Shown: piece by piece, positions 17,800 to 26,730 of the stretch
Layout: each line of letters begins with the position of its first letter
Numbering within the stretch: the first letter of the stretch is position 1
Assembly: GCA_020073545.1 (NCBI GenBank)
Contig: JAIQEZ010000032.1
Coordinates: forward strand, 1-38,788
DNA: 38,788 nt
Reading direction: 5' to 3'
DNA from: Terriglobia bacterium
GTDB taxonomy: Bacteria; Acidobacteriota; Terriglobia; UBA7540
Notes under the pieces: model-generated
What the model was told of the DNA's origin: nothing
What the model saw: the letters and a program-made list of their open reading frames with translations, nothing else
Databases searched by the model: none
Position numbers and translations under genes: made by a program

Positions 17800-17870
17800 C
17801 ACACCCCCGCCGCCGACCCCTCGGCTGGCGGCAGCATCGTGGGAAGACTTCCTAGGAGTGAACACCAGCC

Positions 17871-18650
17871 GTGAAAATCGTCGTTTGCATCAAGCAAGTT
17901 CCCTCCCGTGACTCCGTGCTGCGGCTGAACTCGGCCGGCACGTGGGTGCAGGAAACCGATCTCAGTTTCGAAGTCAACGAGCCGGATATCTACGCGCTCG
18001 AGGAAGGCCTGCGCCTGAAGGAAAAGCACGGCGGCGAAGTAGTGCTCGCCACCCTCGGACCGGCGCGCGCCCAGCAGGCCATCAAGGAAGGTCTGGCCAA
18101 GGGCGCCGACCGCGCGCTGCATCTTGACGATCCGGCCTTCGCCACACTGGATGCTTTCGGCATCGCGCGCGCGCTCGCGAAGGCCATCGAGAAAGAAAAG
18201 CCCGACATCGTCCTGACCGGTCTGCAGTCCGACGATTTCGGGTTCGCCCAGACCGGCGTAGTCCTGGCGGAATTCCTCGGCCTGCCCCACTCGACGATCA
18301 TTATGGAGATCCAGGTGGAGGGCGGCGCCGTGCGTGTGAAGCGCGAGCTCGAAGGCGGTTGGTTCCAGTGGATCGGCCTGCCGCTACCTGCCGTGCTCAC
18401 CATTCAGTCCGGCATCAACAAGCCCCGCTATGCCACGCTGAAAGGCATCATGGCGGCGAAGTCGAAGCCCGCGCAGAAGCTCACGGCGGCCGATCTCGCC
18501 CTCAGCGCGGAGGACCTGGCGCCCCGCCAGCGGATCGCGAGGGTCTATGTCCCGGCGAAGGCTGCCCAAGCGGAGTTCTTGCAAGGTAGCCCCAAAGAAA
18601 TCGCCACCCGTCTCGTCGACAAACTCAAGAACGACGCCCGGGTGATTTAA
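17871..18650 (+). CDS. etfB: electron transfer flavoprotein, beta subunit
   Basis: 259 residues from a GTG with CTAGGAGTG upstream. EtfB with EtfA takes electrons from acyl-CoA dehydrogenases and passes them to the quinone pool; EtfB binds AMP. The N-terminus MKIVVCIKQVPSRDS, the segments EEGLRLKEKHGGEVVLATLGP and TGLQSDDF, and the basic ADP-contact end are all typical. It is followed after 19 bases by the ABM-fold gene and then etfA, so a three-gene operon is likely. Confidence 0.94.
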   Translation: MKIVVCIKQVPSRDSVLRLNSAGTWVQETDLSFEVNEPDIYALEEGLRLKEKHGGEVVLATLGPARAQQAIKEGLAKGADRALHLDDPAFATLDAFGIARALAKAIEKEKPDIVLTGLQSDDFGFAQTGVVLAEFLGLPHSTIIMEIQVEGGAVRVKRELEGGWFQWIGLPLPAVLTIQSGINKPRYATLKGIMAAKSKPAQKLTAADLALSAEDLAPRQRIARVYVPAKAAQAEFLQGSPKEIATRLVDKLKNDARVI

Positions 18651-18669
18651 CGGCACAAGGAGGCTCGCC

Positions 18670-19119
18670 ATGTTTGTGCACATCTGGAGAATGCGCGCCC
18701 GCAAAAAGCGCGTCGAAGATTACGAGAAATTCGGCCGGCAGGTGACTGTGCCCTCGCTCAAGAAAATCGAGGGCTGCCTCGGAGCCCACTTCATCCGGAC
18801 CTTCGAGGCGCGCAAGCCGGAATACCTCTGGCTGGTTTTTTGGAAAGATCAGAAAGCGCTGGAAGCCGCACGCACCAATCCCGTCTGGCGCGAGCAGATC
18901 AAGAAGTTCGAAGCCGGCAAGTTCTACAAGACAATTCCTCTCGAGCTCGTCTGCGAGTGCCTCGATTCCTTCGGCATGCCTGCGGAAAAACCCAAGCGGG
19001 CTGGCAAGGCGGAGACATCAGAAAAAGCGGAAGAGGCCGAGAAGCCACCGGCGGAGGAACCCGACGAGACGAAATCTTCCCGCCCGGCGACCCCGGGCCC
19101 GACCCCTGAAGGCGAGTAG
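18670..19119 (+). CDS. ABM-like (dimeric alpha/beta barrel) protein between etfB and etfA
   Basis: 149 residues with CAAGGAGG before the ATG. Residues 1-95 look like an antibiotic-biosynthesis-monooxygenase-type ferredoxin fold: a first strand MFVHIWRMRA, the helix YEKFGRQVTVPSLKKIEGCLGAHFIR, then strand YLWLVFWKD and helix ALEAARTNPVWREQIKKF. Residues 108-149 are a low-complexity Lys/Glu/Pro tail. Proteins of this fold may be small monooxygenases, heme degraders or simple dimers. The position inside the etf operon suggests a role linked to electron transfer, which is an inference. The active residues cannot be assigned by eye. Confidence 0.78.
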   Translation: MFVHIWRMRARKKRVEDYEKFGRQVTVPSLKKIEGCLGAHFIRTFEARKPEYLWLVFWKDQKALEAARTNPVWREQIKKFEAGKFYKTIPLELVCECLDSFGMPAEKPKRAGKAETSEKAEEAEKPPAEEPDETKSSRPATPGPTPEGE

Positions 19120-19170
19120 GCTAACATCTTTATCGGGAGCGCCGGCGCATGAGCCGGTACGGTTCACACT

Positions 19171-20160
19171 ATGGCTGATCACATTCTGGTTTTCGTAGAA
19201 CACCAGGGCGGGAAGCTGACCCGCCCCACTTGGGAGGCGCTGGCGGCCGGCCAGCGCCTGGGGCAGGACCTGGGCACGGCGGTCGCCGCTGTCCTCCTGG
19301 GCGGCAACCTCGCCTCGCTTGCCTCGGAGCTCGCTGCCGTTGCAGTCCAGGAAGTCCTTACCGTCGATTCCCCGCTGCTGGCGGAGTACACCGCGGACGG
19401 CTACTCGCTCGCTTTGCGCGCCGTCATCGAGCAGCAGAAGCCGCGCTTCGTCGTCTTCAGCCACACTTATCAGGTCCGCGACTTTGCGCCCAAGCTCGCG
19501 GCGTCGCTCGATCGCGGCCTGGTAAGCGACTGCCTGGGCTTTCGAAACGAAGGTGGGAAGCTGCTCTTCGTCCGGCAGGTTTTCCAGGGGAAATATTCCG
19601 CGGACGTCGAATTCGCGGGCGCTGCGCCTTACTTCGTCACGTTTCAGGCCGCGGCGTTTCGCGAAGATTCCGTCCAGCGCGGCGCCGGCGCGGCCGGAAT
19701 CACGCCCGTGGCGGTGGAGCTCGCCGCTGACTCCATTCGCGCCAAGCCCGGCGAGCGCTTCCGCGAAGCGAAGCAAGCGGTCGACCTGACTCAGGCGGAA
19801 ATCATCGTCGCCGTGGGTCGCGGCATCAAGGCTCCCGAAAACCTCGAGCTCGCCAAGAAGCTCGCCGAAGCCCTGGGCGGCGAGCTCGGCGCCTCGCGGC
19901 CCATCTGCGACAGCGGCTGGCTGCCCATGGACCGCCAGATCGGCAGCTCCGGGCAAACCGTGGCGCCCAAGCTCTACGTGGCGCTGGGGATCTCCGGTGC
20001 GATCCAACACATGGTGGGCATGAAAGGGTCCCATACGGTCGTGGCGATCAATAGAGACAAGGAAGCACCTATTTTCGAAGTCGCCACTTACGGAATTGTG
20101 GGCGACCTCTTCGAAGTCGTTCCGCCGCTGGTCGAGGAAATCAAGAAGGTGAAGTCATAG
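19171..20160 (+). CDS. etfA: electron transfer flavoprotein, alpha subunit
   Basis: 329 residues. The N-terminal half is the Rossmann-like domain shared with EtfB. The C-terminal half binds FAD, with [32 protein letters not shown], and [24 protein letters not shown]. This is the standard, non-bifurcating length. It is the last gene of the etfB-ABM-etfA set, separated by 51 bases from the ABM gene. A pair of perfect palindromes follows. Confidence 0.95.
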   Translation: MADHILVFVEHQGGKLTRPTWEALAAGQRLGQDLGTAVAAVLLGGNLASLASELAAVAVQEVLTVDSPLLAEYTADGYSLALRAVIEQQKPRFVVFSHTYQVRDFAPKLAASLDRGLVSDCLGFRNEGGKLLFVRQVFQGKYSADVEFAGAAPYFVTFQAAAFREDSVQRGAGAAGITPVAVELAADSIRAKPGERFREAKQAVDLTQAEIIVAVGRGIKAPENLELAKKLAEALGGELGASRPICDSGWLPMDRQIGSSGQTVAPKLYVALGISGAIQHMVGMKGSHTVVAINRDKEAPIFEVATYGIVGDLFEVVPPLVEEIKKVKS

Positions 20161-20221
20161 GGCGGGCGCGAATCGCGGGCCTCCGCGGGCAGTCAATTAC
20201 TCGGCGAATCGGAAGGAGTAG

Positions 20222-20326
20222 GGGCGACGCGGCGCGTCGCCCTTGCCCCGGAGACGCCTCGTACCGCCGATCCCCAATAATCTCGAGGAGGCCTTCCGTC
20301 GGGGCGAGGCGACGCCTCGCCCCGAC
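20222..20326. repeat. two perfect GC-rich palindromes, probable two-way terminator
   Basis: GGGCGACGCG/CGCGTCGCCC (20222-20242, one-base centre) and GTCGGGGCGAGGCG/CGCCTCGCCCCGAC (20298-20326, 14 bp, one-base centre). They lie between convergent genes (etfA and the secreted protein at 20388). They may stop transcription from both sides, or be REP-type repeats. Confidence 0.65.
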
Positions 20327-20387
20327 AATCTTCACCCGCTGTTATCGAACGATTGGGGAGCGTTGGTGGTGGGTCAGTTCGCCCCGC

Positions 20388-20903
20388 TTACTTCTTGGGA
20401 ACCCAGGTGAATTCCCCCCAGGTCGTCTGCAGCACCTGGCATTTGTTGACATCGAAATTCCTCAAGGTCTCCGAGTGGCCGGTGATCTTTTCCGGCGAAA
20501 TCGAGTCCACCTCAAATCGCACGGTGAGATGGCAGACCTTGGTATCTTTCCCGGCGGGCGCTCCGGGAACCGCGAAGAGCATGTTGATGCTCGACGAACC
20601 CACCCACTTCGGCCCCGCTCGGCGGCACTCCGTGCGGATATAAACCCCTTGCTTGGCGGCAGCGGGAGGAATGTTCACCCATTCGGCGCGAAACAGGTCA
20701 TTGGTTACGTCCACGCGGAAGTCGTGCTGGGAGGCGTCCGAGCGCCAGATCTTGGCAAGCTGGCCGGTCACGCCCTTGGTCGTTGTGGTCCCGGACTGCG
20801 CCGCCGCAGATGATTTTTGTGCGTTCGCTGCAAACTGCGGAATTGCCAGAAGGGCCGCTACAATCATCAAAGCAAGCTTGCACTGGATGCCCGTGGGTTT
20901 CAA
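20388..20903 (-). CDS. small secreted protein of unknown function
   Basis: 171 residues from a TTG start, supported by GGAGGA five bases upstream. It has a signal peptide (LALMIVAALLAIPQFAANA). The mature part is beta-rich with three cysteines (TECRR, KVCHL, NKCQV), and the end is KKCQVLQTTWGEF-like. I recognise no family. It converges with etfA and is divergent from the thiolase at 21130. Confidence 0.75.
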   Translation of the reverse strand: MKPTGIQCKLALMIVAALLAIPQFAANAQKSSAAAQSGTTTTKGVTGQLAKIWRSDASQHDFRVDVTNDLFRAEWVNIPPAAAKQGVYIRTECRRAGPKWVGSSSINMLFAVPGAPAGKDTKVCHLTVRFEVDSISPEKITGHSETLRNFDVNKCQVLQTTWGEFTWVPKK

Positions 20904-21129
20904 TGCGTCCTCCTCCCTGCTCGTTGCGACTAATCGATTCCTGCTTTCGCTTCCCTGCCGGAATTTTATTCGCTCAACGGAGCCGCCTCATTCTACCCGG
21001 CCCTTCCAAGTCAAGCCACCGAAAACCGCGTCATGGCAACCCGCTACTTCCCAAGAAGGGCCGGAGCGACCGCGCTGCCTTGACATTTCCATGGGCCGAA
21101 GCCACACTTGCCGCCGGGGGTAGAAAGCC

Positions 21130-22317
21130 ATGCGTGAAGCGGTCATCCTTTCGGCCTGCCGCACGGCCATCGGGAAATTCCAGGGTTCCCTCACACCTTT
21201 TTCCGCGGTGGATTTGGGAGCCTTCGCGGTCCGGGAAGCCGTGCAGCGGGCAGGCATCGAACCTCCCCAGGTCGATGAAATCATTATGGGCAACGTCGTG
21301 TCGGCGGGACTCGGCCAGAATCCCGCACGCCAGGCGGGACTGAAAGGCGGGCTCCATCCTCACGTCGCCGCCATGACCATCAACAAAGTGTGCGGCTCGG
21401 GCCTGAAAGCTGCGGCGCTGGCCGCGCAAGCCATCCAGACCGGCAATGCTGAAATCGTCGTGGCGGGCGGCATGGAGTCGATGACCAACAGCCCTTACCT
21501 CCTGCCGCAGCTCCGCGCGGGATTGCGTCTGGGGCACGGCAAAGTGCTCGACTCCATGATCACCGACGGCCTGTGGGACGCCTACGAGGATTTCCACATG
21601 GGGATGACGGGGGAACTGGTGGCAGAGAAATATCACATCACACGCCAGCGGCAGGATGAGTATGCGGTCGAAAGCCACTGCCGCGCCATCCAGGCCATCA
21701 AGAATGGCCGCTTCAAAGACCAGATTGTGCCCGTCGCGATCCCGCAGAAGAAAGGTGAGCCGATTGAGTTTGCGACCGATGAATCGCCGCGCGCGGATAC
21801 CTCGCTGGAAGCGCTCGCGAAGCTTCGGCCCGCCTTCAAACCGGAAGGCACCGTCACCGCTGGGAACGCTCCGGGCACGAACGACGGCGCAGCGGCGCTG
21901 GTCGTCACCTCGCTTGAAAAGGCGCGCGAGCTGGGTAAGACGCCCCTGGCGCGCGTCGCGGGGCAGGCGGTGAGCGGCGTTGATCCGAAGTGGGTGATGA
22001 TGGCGCCGGTCGATGCCGTGCGGATGCTGCTGAAAAAACTCAACTGGAAAAACGAAGACGTGGACCTCTACGAACTGAACGAAGCCTTCTCCGTCCAGGC
22101 CATCGCCGTGATCGAGCAATTGGGGCTCGACCCGGCGAAGACCAACGTGAACGGCGGCGCCGTCGCGCTTGGGCACCCCATCGGCGCCTCCGGCGCGCGA
22201 ATCCTTGTTACTCTGCTCTACGAAATGGCGCGACGCAACGTGAAGCGCGGCGTAGCGGCGCTTTGTCTGGGAGGCGGCAATGCGGTGGCCCTGGCCGTTG
22301 AGCGATTTAACGATTGA
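21130..22317 (+). CDS. acetyl-CoA acetyltransferase (thiolase)
   Basis: 395 residues. Thiolase condenses two acetyl-CoA or splits 3-ketoacyl-CoA. The catalytic Cys88 (VCGSGLKA), His349 (GHPIGASG) and Cys379 (CLGGGN) are all present. The last motif is [10 protein letters not shown] where most thiolases have CxGGGMGxA, a small deviation next to the active Cys. The 3' end of the gene runs into a 16-base tandem repeat, so the C-terminus (VERFND) may have been altered by the repeat. A dehydrogenase follows after 156 bases, consistent with a short beta-oxidation or acetoacetyl-CoA/3-hydroxybutyryl-CoA pathway. Confidence 0.94.
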   Translation: MREAVILSACRTAIGKFQGSLTPFSAVDLGAFAVREAVQRAGIEPPQVDEIIMGNVVSAGLGQNPARQAGLKGGLHPHVAAMTINKVCGSGLKAAALAAQAIQTGNAEIVVAGGMESMTNSPYLLPQLRAGLRLGHGKVLDSMITDGLWDAYEDFHMGMTGELVAEKYHITRQRQDEYAVESHCRAIQAIKNGRFKDQIVPVAIPQKKGEPIEFATDESPRADTSLEALAKLRPAFKPEGTVTAGNAPGTNDGAAALVVTSLEKARELGKTPLARVAGQAVSGVDPKWVMMAPVDAVRMLLKKLNWKNEDVDLYELNEAFSVQAIAVIEQLGLDPAKTNVNGGAVALGHPIGASGARILVTLLYEMARRNVKRGVAALCLGGGNAVALAVERFND

Positions 22318-22331
22318 GTGATTTAGCGACT
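22300..22331. repeat. two tandem 16-base units over the thiolase stop
   Basis: GAGCGATTTAACGATT (22300-22315) and GAGTGATTTAGCGACT (22316-22331) match at 13 of 16 bases. The thiolase stop codon (22315-22317) lies at the junction, so the first unit encodes its last residues. Confidence 0.6.
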
Positions 22332-22346
22332 GGGGGATGACGAGGT

Positions 22347-22422
22347 GAAACTCGAAAAGCGAAATTCGAAACTCGCCCTGGAAGCTTCGGTCGAGTTTCG
22401 ATTTTCCAATTTCGAATTTCGG
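22347..22422. repeat. imperfect hairpin after the thiolase gene
   Basis: GAAACTCGAAAAGCGAAATTCGAAACTCG-like sequence at 22347-22375 is echoed in reverse complement at 22392-22422 (CGAGTTTCGATTTTCC..). The arms are AT-rich in a GC-rich genome. It resembles a REP element or transcript end between two genes on the same strand. Confidence 0.5.
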
Positions 22423-22473
22423 GTGAACTGCCTAATCCTGGAACGGTTCCCGGTCTGAAGAGCGGAGAATAAC

Positions 22474-23328
22474 TTGGAAATCATAACCGTTGGTGTAGTC
22501 GGTGCGGGGACGATGGGGCACGGCATTGCGCAGGTAATGCTGCGCGCGGGGCATCGCGTCCTGCTGCTCGATATTTCTCAAGACTTCGTCGAGGCGGGCG
22601 CGAAAAGGATCGCGAAAGGGTTGGCTCGTGACGTCGAAAAGGCTCGCATGACGGCGGACGAGCGCGAGCAGGGGCTGGCGCGGCTGAAGCCCACGACCGT
22701 GGTGGCGGACCTTGCCGATGCCGATTTCGTCATCGAGGCGGTGACGGAGAAGTTCGACGCGAAGGTCGGCGTCTACCGCTCGCTCGAGCCACACTGCCGC
22801 CCGGAGGCGATCTTCGCGAGTAACACGTCTTCCATTTCCATCACCCGCCTCGCCGCCGCAACGCAGCGCCCCACCAAGTTCGTCGGGCTACATTTCTTCA
22901 ACCCCGTGCCTGTGATGAAGCTGGTGGAGGTCGTACCGGGCCTCCAAACGTCGCCCGAAACTGCCGATAAAGCCGTGACGCTTGCCGCGTCGGCGGGCAA
23001 GACTCCGGTGCGGGTGAACGACTTCCCGGGGTTCGTGTCGAACCGCGTGCTGATGCCGATGATCAACGAGGCCGTGTTTTGCCTGATGGAGGGGGTAGCA
23101 GACGCCCAAGGGATCGACAGCGTGATGAAGCTGGGCATGAACCATCCCATGGGGCCGCTCGAGCTCGCCGACCTGATCGGTCTGGACGTTTGCCTCGATA
23201 TCCTGAAGGTGCTTTACGAAAGCTTCCGCGACCCCAAATATCGCCCCTGCCCGCTGCTCGAGAAGATGGTCGCTGCCGGCCGGCTGGGCCGCAAGACAGG
23301 GAGGGGGTTTTGCGAGTATGCTAAGTGA
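22474..23328 (+). CDS. 3-hydroxyacyl-CoA (3-hydroxybutyryl-CoA) dehydrogenase
   Basis: 284 residues from TTG 22474, after GCGGAG. It oxidises 3-hydroxyacyl-CoA with NAD (or the reverse). The NAD site is VGVVGAGTMGHGIAQ, followed by the expected acidic residue in LLLDIS. Family motifs include ASNTSSISIT, GLHFFNPVPVMKLVEV with the catalytic His, NDFPGFVSNRVLMPMINEA, and the end GRKTGRGFCEY. The length is that of single-domain Hbd/PaaH enzymes without a hydratase fusion. It probably works with the thiolase upstream and the ETF pair. A diverged copy of its own 3' end follows at about 23486-23536. Confidence 0.94.
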   Translation: MEIITVGVVGAGTMGHGIAQVMLRAGHRVLLLDISQDFVEAGAKRIAKGLARDVEKARMTADEREQGLARLKPTTVVADLADADFVIEAVTEKFDAKVGVYRSLEPHCRPEAIFASNTSSISITRLAAATQRPTKFVGLHFFNPVPVMKLVEVVPGLQTSPETADKAVTLAASAGKTPVRVNDFPGFVSNRVLMPMINEAVFCLMEGVADAQGIDSVMKLGMNHPMGPLELADLIGLDVCLDILKVLYESFRDPKYRPCPLLEKMVAAGRLGRKTGRGFCEYAK

Positions 23329-23376
23329 CAGGACAAAGGGCCAGAGAGGGTCACGCAGGACCGGGATGTAGAGAAA

Positions 23377-23556
23377 ATGCCCACAGTCCTTCGAGAGGGA
23401 CCTTATCGGTTTTTCTTTTACTCTGCGGATGCTGCCGGGCCGCCGCACATTCAGGAGGTCGTCCGTCGCCTACGAGGGATCTTCTCTGCCGGTTGGCTGG
23501 ACCGCAAGACAGGAAGAGTTTTTTGTGTGTACCCGGAGGGAAGAGCGTCTCCGTGA
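23377..23556 (+). pseudogene. chimeric micro-ORF: DUF4160-like head joined to a 3-hydroxyacyl-CoA dehydrogenase tail
   Basis: A 59-codon frame starts MPTVLREGPYRFFFYSADAA and GPPHI, the clear N-terminal signature of DUF4160 proteins (MPTVLRxxxYRFFFYSxDxxEPPHIH), which are usually about 80 residues and partners of DUF2442. Right after PPHI the family sequence ends. The DNA from about 23486 is instead a diverged repeat of the 3' end of the dehydrogenase just upstream (GWLDRKTGRVFCVY against GRLGRKTGRGFCEY). It is a fusion of two gene fragments. An intact frame means expression is possible, but I treat it as a relic. Confidence 0.65.
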
Positions 23557-23669
23557 GTTAAGAATTTCCTCATGTACCGTGACGGGCGCGTCGATAATAT
23601 AGATAGAGCAGACAACCTGAGCTCGCTCGAACTTGCAGACTATCGACGTCCAAACAAGGGAGGTCTTAA

Positions 23670-24737
23670 ATGCCCGAAGAGCGAACGGAAAAGATCAAGG
23701 CCATTGACCTGGCGTTGACGCAGATTGAAAAACAATTTGGCAAAGGCTCGATCATGCGCTTGGGCACGAAGGACGCGCTCGTCCCCGTGGAGATCATCCC
23801 TACGGGCGCGCTTTCCTTTGACGCGGCATTGGGTGTGGGCGGAATGCCGCGAGGACGGGTGGTGGAGATTTTCGGCCCCGAGTCGAGCGGCAAGACCACG
23901 ATCGCACTGCACGTGGTGGCGGAGGCCCAGAAGCGGGGCGGGATGGCGGCCTTCATCGACGCCGAGCACGCCATGGACGCCGCCTACGCCAAGAGGCTGG
24001 GCGTGGATGTGGACAACCTGCTAGTCTCGCAGCCCGACTACGGCGAGCAAGCGCTGGAAATCGCCGAAGCGCTGGTGCGCTCGAACGCCATTGACGTGCT
24101 GGTGGTGGATTCCGTCGCGGCGCTCGTTCCCAAGGCCGAGCTCGATGGCGACATGGGCGATTCGCTTCCCGGCCTGCAGGCGCGGCTGATGTCGCAAGCG
24201 CTGCGCAAGCTTGCGGGCATTGTTGCCAAATCGAAGACCTGCCTGATCTTCATCAACCAGATTCGCGAGAAAATCGGGGTGATGTTCGGCAACCCCGAAA
24301 CGACCTCGGGCGGCCGCGCGCTCAAGTTCTATGCCACAGTCCGCGTGGACATCCGGCGCATCGCCTCCATCAAGGATGGCGACCGAGTCGTGGGGAACCG
24401 GACGAAAGTAAAAATCGTGAAAAACAAGATTGCCGCTCCATTTCGGGAGGCGGAATTTGATATCCTCTATGGTGAGGGGATCTCGAAAGAGGGCGACCTG
24501 ATCGATCTCGCCGCCGAGCACAACATTCTGGAGAAGAGCGGCGCGTGGTTCTCCTATGGGGGCGAGCGCATCGGCCAGGGGCGGGAAAACGCCCGGCAGT
24601 TCCTGCGCGACAACCCCGAGGTCTGCAAGAAACTGGAGGGGGAAGTTCGCAAGGCTTTGAATCTGCCCGTGCGCGCGGAATTGGCCGCCGCGGCGGCGTC
24701 CGCGGAGGGTGCTGCCCCGGCGCGGGGTAAGAAATAA
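23670..24737 (+). CDS. recA: recombinase A
   Basis: 355 residues. RecA forms ATP-dependent filaments on single-stranded DNA for strand exchange and for LexA cleavage. Walker A is GPESSGKT (69-76), loop motifs [15 protein letters not shown] and [28 protein letters not shown] are intact, and the acid-poor tail is Ala-rich and ends in GKK. The usual FIDAEHALD is FIDAEHAMD here, a mild change. AAGGGAGG precedes the ATG. I do not see a LexA box I can defend in 23557-23669. The tail lacks the strongly acidic end of the E. coli protein. Confidence 0.97.
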   Translation: MPEERTEKIKAIDLALTQIEKQFGKGSIMRLGTKDALVPVEIIPTGALSFDAALGVGGMPRGRVVEIFGPESSGKTTIALHVVAEAQKRGGMAAFIDAEHAMDAAYAKRLGVDVDNLLVSQPDYGEQALEIAEALVRSNAIDVLVVDSVAALVPKAELDGDMGDSLPGLQARLMSQALRKLAGIVAKSKTCLIFINQIREKIGVMFGNPETTSGGRALKFYATVRVDIRRIASIKDGDRVVGNRTKVKIVKNKIAAPFREAEFDILYGEGISKEGDLIDLAAEHNILEKSGAWFSYGGERIGQGRENARQFLRDNPEVCKKLEGEVRKALNLPVRAELAAAAASAEGAAPARGKK

Positions 24738-24779
24738 AAACTTGGGGGGCGGTTGCGGGGCCGGTCGCCGCGGCTGAAA

Positions 24780-24830
24780 GCCCGCCAATCCTAAAGGTGG
24801 GCCGAAGGTCCGCCGATCTTAATGGTGGGC
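24780..24830. repeat. two tandem 7-9-7 hairpins after recA
   Basis: GCCCGCC-loop-GGTGGGC at 24780-24802 and GTCCGCC-loop-GGTGGGC at 24808-24830. Each is 23 bases with a 9-base loop (AATCCTAAA and GATCTTAAT), repeating at 28-base spacing. It could terminate recA transcription or be a protein-binding repeat; there is no T-run. Confidence 0.55.
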
Positions 24831-24955
24831 GACCCGTACGCCCCCAGGTATGGAGCGTAAGTTGTCTTGCGTCGAGACCTTCCTTCGTTCACCAGCGCCA
24901 GGGGAGACGAAGTGAGGCCAGCGTCAACCACAAACGAGGAGGTCGGCAGAGAATC

Positions 24956-26092
24956 TTGTTGAAGCGACTTGCCATCCTGGCCTTGGCAACTGTCTGGTTG
25001 TTGGGGATCGATCCTGTCGTTGCACCGGGCGCGAACCCGAAGAGCAGCGACGCCCCCTCCACCACCTCCCCAAAGTCTTCCGCCAAATCCCCAGCCCGCA
25101 AGACGACCACCGCCCGCCGGACGCGCCGCTCGCGACGTGCGCGCAACCCCTGGCGAATCAGCTCCTTCGGCGAACCCACCGCATACGATAACCCCGCGGG
25201 CGATGACCCCGCCGTGCGGCAGGCGGCCGTCGAGGCCCTGGGGAACTGGAACGGCAGCATCGTGGTGGTCGATCCCACCAGCGGACGCATTCTGAGCATG
25301 GTGAATCAGAAGCTGGCGCTAACGAGCGGCTTCACGCCCTGCTCGACGTTCAAGCCGGTGGTCGCGCTAGCCGCGCTGAAGGAAGACATCATCACGCCCA
25401 CCACCAAGCTCTATGTGGGCGGGCGGACGCACATGGACCTTACCGACGCCCTGGCGCGCTCGAATAACGTTTTCTTCCACAAGCTGGGAGAGATGCTGGG
25501 CTTCCATCGTCTCACCGAGTACGCGCGCGAGTTCGGCCTGGGACAGAAAGCGGGACTGAATATTCCGGGTGAGTCGGTAGGCCGCTATCCTTCCGCGCCA
25601 CCCAAGGAAGGTGGCGTCGGCTACCTGGCTTACTACGGCCAGGACATCGAAGTGACGCCCCTACAGATGGCCGCCATCATTTCGACCATCGCCAACGGCG
25701 GCACGCTCTACGCGTTGCAGTACCCGCGCACGCCGGAAGAATTGGCGGCGTTCCGCCCCGTCGTGCGCCGGCGCCTGGACGCCTTGGCCGAGTTCATCCC
25801 GCAAATCCGCGACGGCTTGGCCGCGGCCGTCCTCTACGGGACGGCTCGCTCAGCCTACGATCCGGACCTTTCCATCTTCGGTAAAACCGGGACATGCAGC
25901 GAGAACGGCGCGCGCCTGGGCTGGTTCGTTTCCTACGCGGGCGGGCTCCAACCTCAATACGTGGTCGTGGTGTTACTGCGCGGCGGCCCCCTGATGTTTG
26001 GCCCGCACGCCGCGGAAATTGCCGGGCGCCTCTATCGCGAGCTGATCCCCAAGGAACACCCCACCCAGGCCAGCGGCGTTCCAGCTTTCTAG
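24956..26092 (+). CDS. short penicillin-binding transpeptidase
   Basis: About 378 residues from TTG 24956, behind AGGAGG (24937-24942, rather long spacing); TTG 24959 is equally possible. A membrane anchor or signal (LLKRLAILALATVWLLG) is followed by a basic, Ser/Thr/Pro-rich linker (about 25-70). The rest is a transpeptidase domain with all three active-site motifs: STFK (Ser130-Lys133), SNN (169-171) and KTG (310-312). It cross-links peptidoglycan or is a related acyl-serine enzyme in the periplasm. The N-terminal dimerisation domain of PBP2/PBP3-class proteins is absent, so it is unusually short; the linker resembles neither. It may be a class D beta-lactamase relative, but FTPCSTFKP and FGKTGTCS with the membrane anchor favour a PBP. 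Confidence 0.85.
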   Translation: MLKRLAILALATVWLLGIDPVVAPGANPKSSDAPSTTSPKSSAKSPARKTTTARRTRRSRRARNPWRISSFGEPTAYDNPAGDDPAVRQAAVEALGNWNGSIVVVDPTSGRILSMVNQKLALTSGFTPCSTFKPVVALAALKEDIITPTTKLYVGGRTHMDLTDALARSNNVFFHKLGEMLGFHRLTEYAREFGLGQKAGLNIPGESVGRYPSAPPKEGGVGYLAYYGQDIEVTPLQMAAIISTIANGGTLYALQYPRTPEELAAFRPVVRRRLDALAEFIPQIRDGLAAAVLYGTARSAYDPDLSIFGKTGTCSENGARLGWFVSYAGGLQPQYVVVVLLRGGPLMFGPHAAEIAGRLYRELIPKEHPTQASGVPAF

Positions 26093-26366
26093 GACTAATC
26101 CGCGTAAGCCCCATGGCGGGCGAATCCGGTGCAAAACAGAAGCGTAATGCATAGCCTCATTAAGCTGGAACGGCACCAGCCGCGATTCCTCCTCCACGCA
26201 AATAGTAACGAATCGACTTCGTCGCCCCTGGAGACCATCCCAGGGCTACCAGTTCACTTGAGCCAAGACTGGGGCATTCGCTCGGAGTGATTTGACTGCG
26301 TGACGACGCGCGACTTGGCCGTCGGAATGCTGGAACATTTGCAGTCTTCTCGGTGTCAGAAGGTAT

Positions 26367-26672
26367 ATGCGGATAAGTCTGTCCGGGCGATTCGGGATCG
26401 TTCTCATCCTGTTCGCAGCAGCGGCAGACGTCGTTCTGCGGCTAATCTGGTTATTTGACAACCCTCAATTCGGCGAATGGAGACCATCTGACGCTTACCT
26501 GCCGTTCGTCCTGCTCTTGGGACTAATTCTGTTTCTGCAATCCATCAGCATCGCAGTTCAAGGAAAACGGGCAGCGAGCCTGGCGAAGTTTCCGCTGACC
26601 ACAGTGGGACCGCAACCCCCAGAGTTGCGGCGGGAGGCAGGCCGAGTCGGATCGCGAGAGCACTACCCGTAG
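26367..26672 (+). CDS. small two-helix membrane protein, hypothetical
   Basis: 101 residues. Two hydrophobic helices are visible, FGIVLILFAAAADVVLRLIWLF (about 9-30) and YLPFVLLLGLILFLQSISIAV (about 44-65), then a charged tail. AGAAGG lies just before the ATG, at a short spacing. It is 58 bases before the ExbD-TonB fusion gene on the same strand, so the two may be co-expressed. I recognise no family, and coding status is likely but not sure. Confidence 0.5.
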   Translation: MRISLSGRFGIVLILFAAAADVVLRLIWLFDNPQFGEWRPSDAYLPFVLLLGLILFLQSISIAVQGKRAASLAKFPLTTVGPQPPELRREAGRVGSREHYP

Positions 26673-26730
26673 AAGTCCTGTTTACGGGGAAGAAATTCCC
26701 CCACTCAGGCTGGCCTTCGTTCCTTCCCGT

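Noticed and set aside
23557-23669. LexA/SOS box before recA
   Set aside because: CGAACTTGC and nearby sequence do not form a convincing CTGT-N8-ACAG or GAAC-N4-GTTC palindrome, and the operator of this phylum is not known to me.
24797-24955. Longer PBP start (GTG 24797)
   Set aside because: It would begin inside the tandem hairpins after recA and add 53 non-hydrophobic residues before the membrane anchor.
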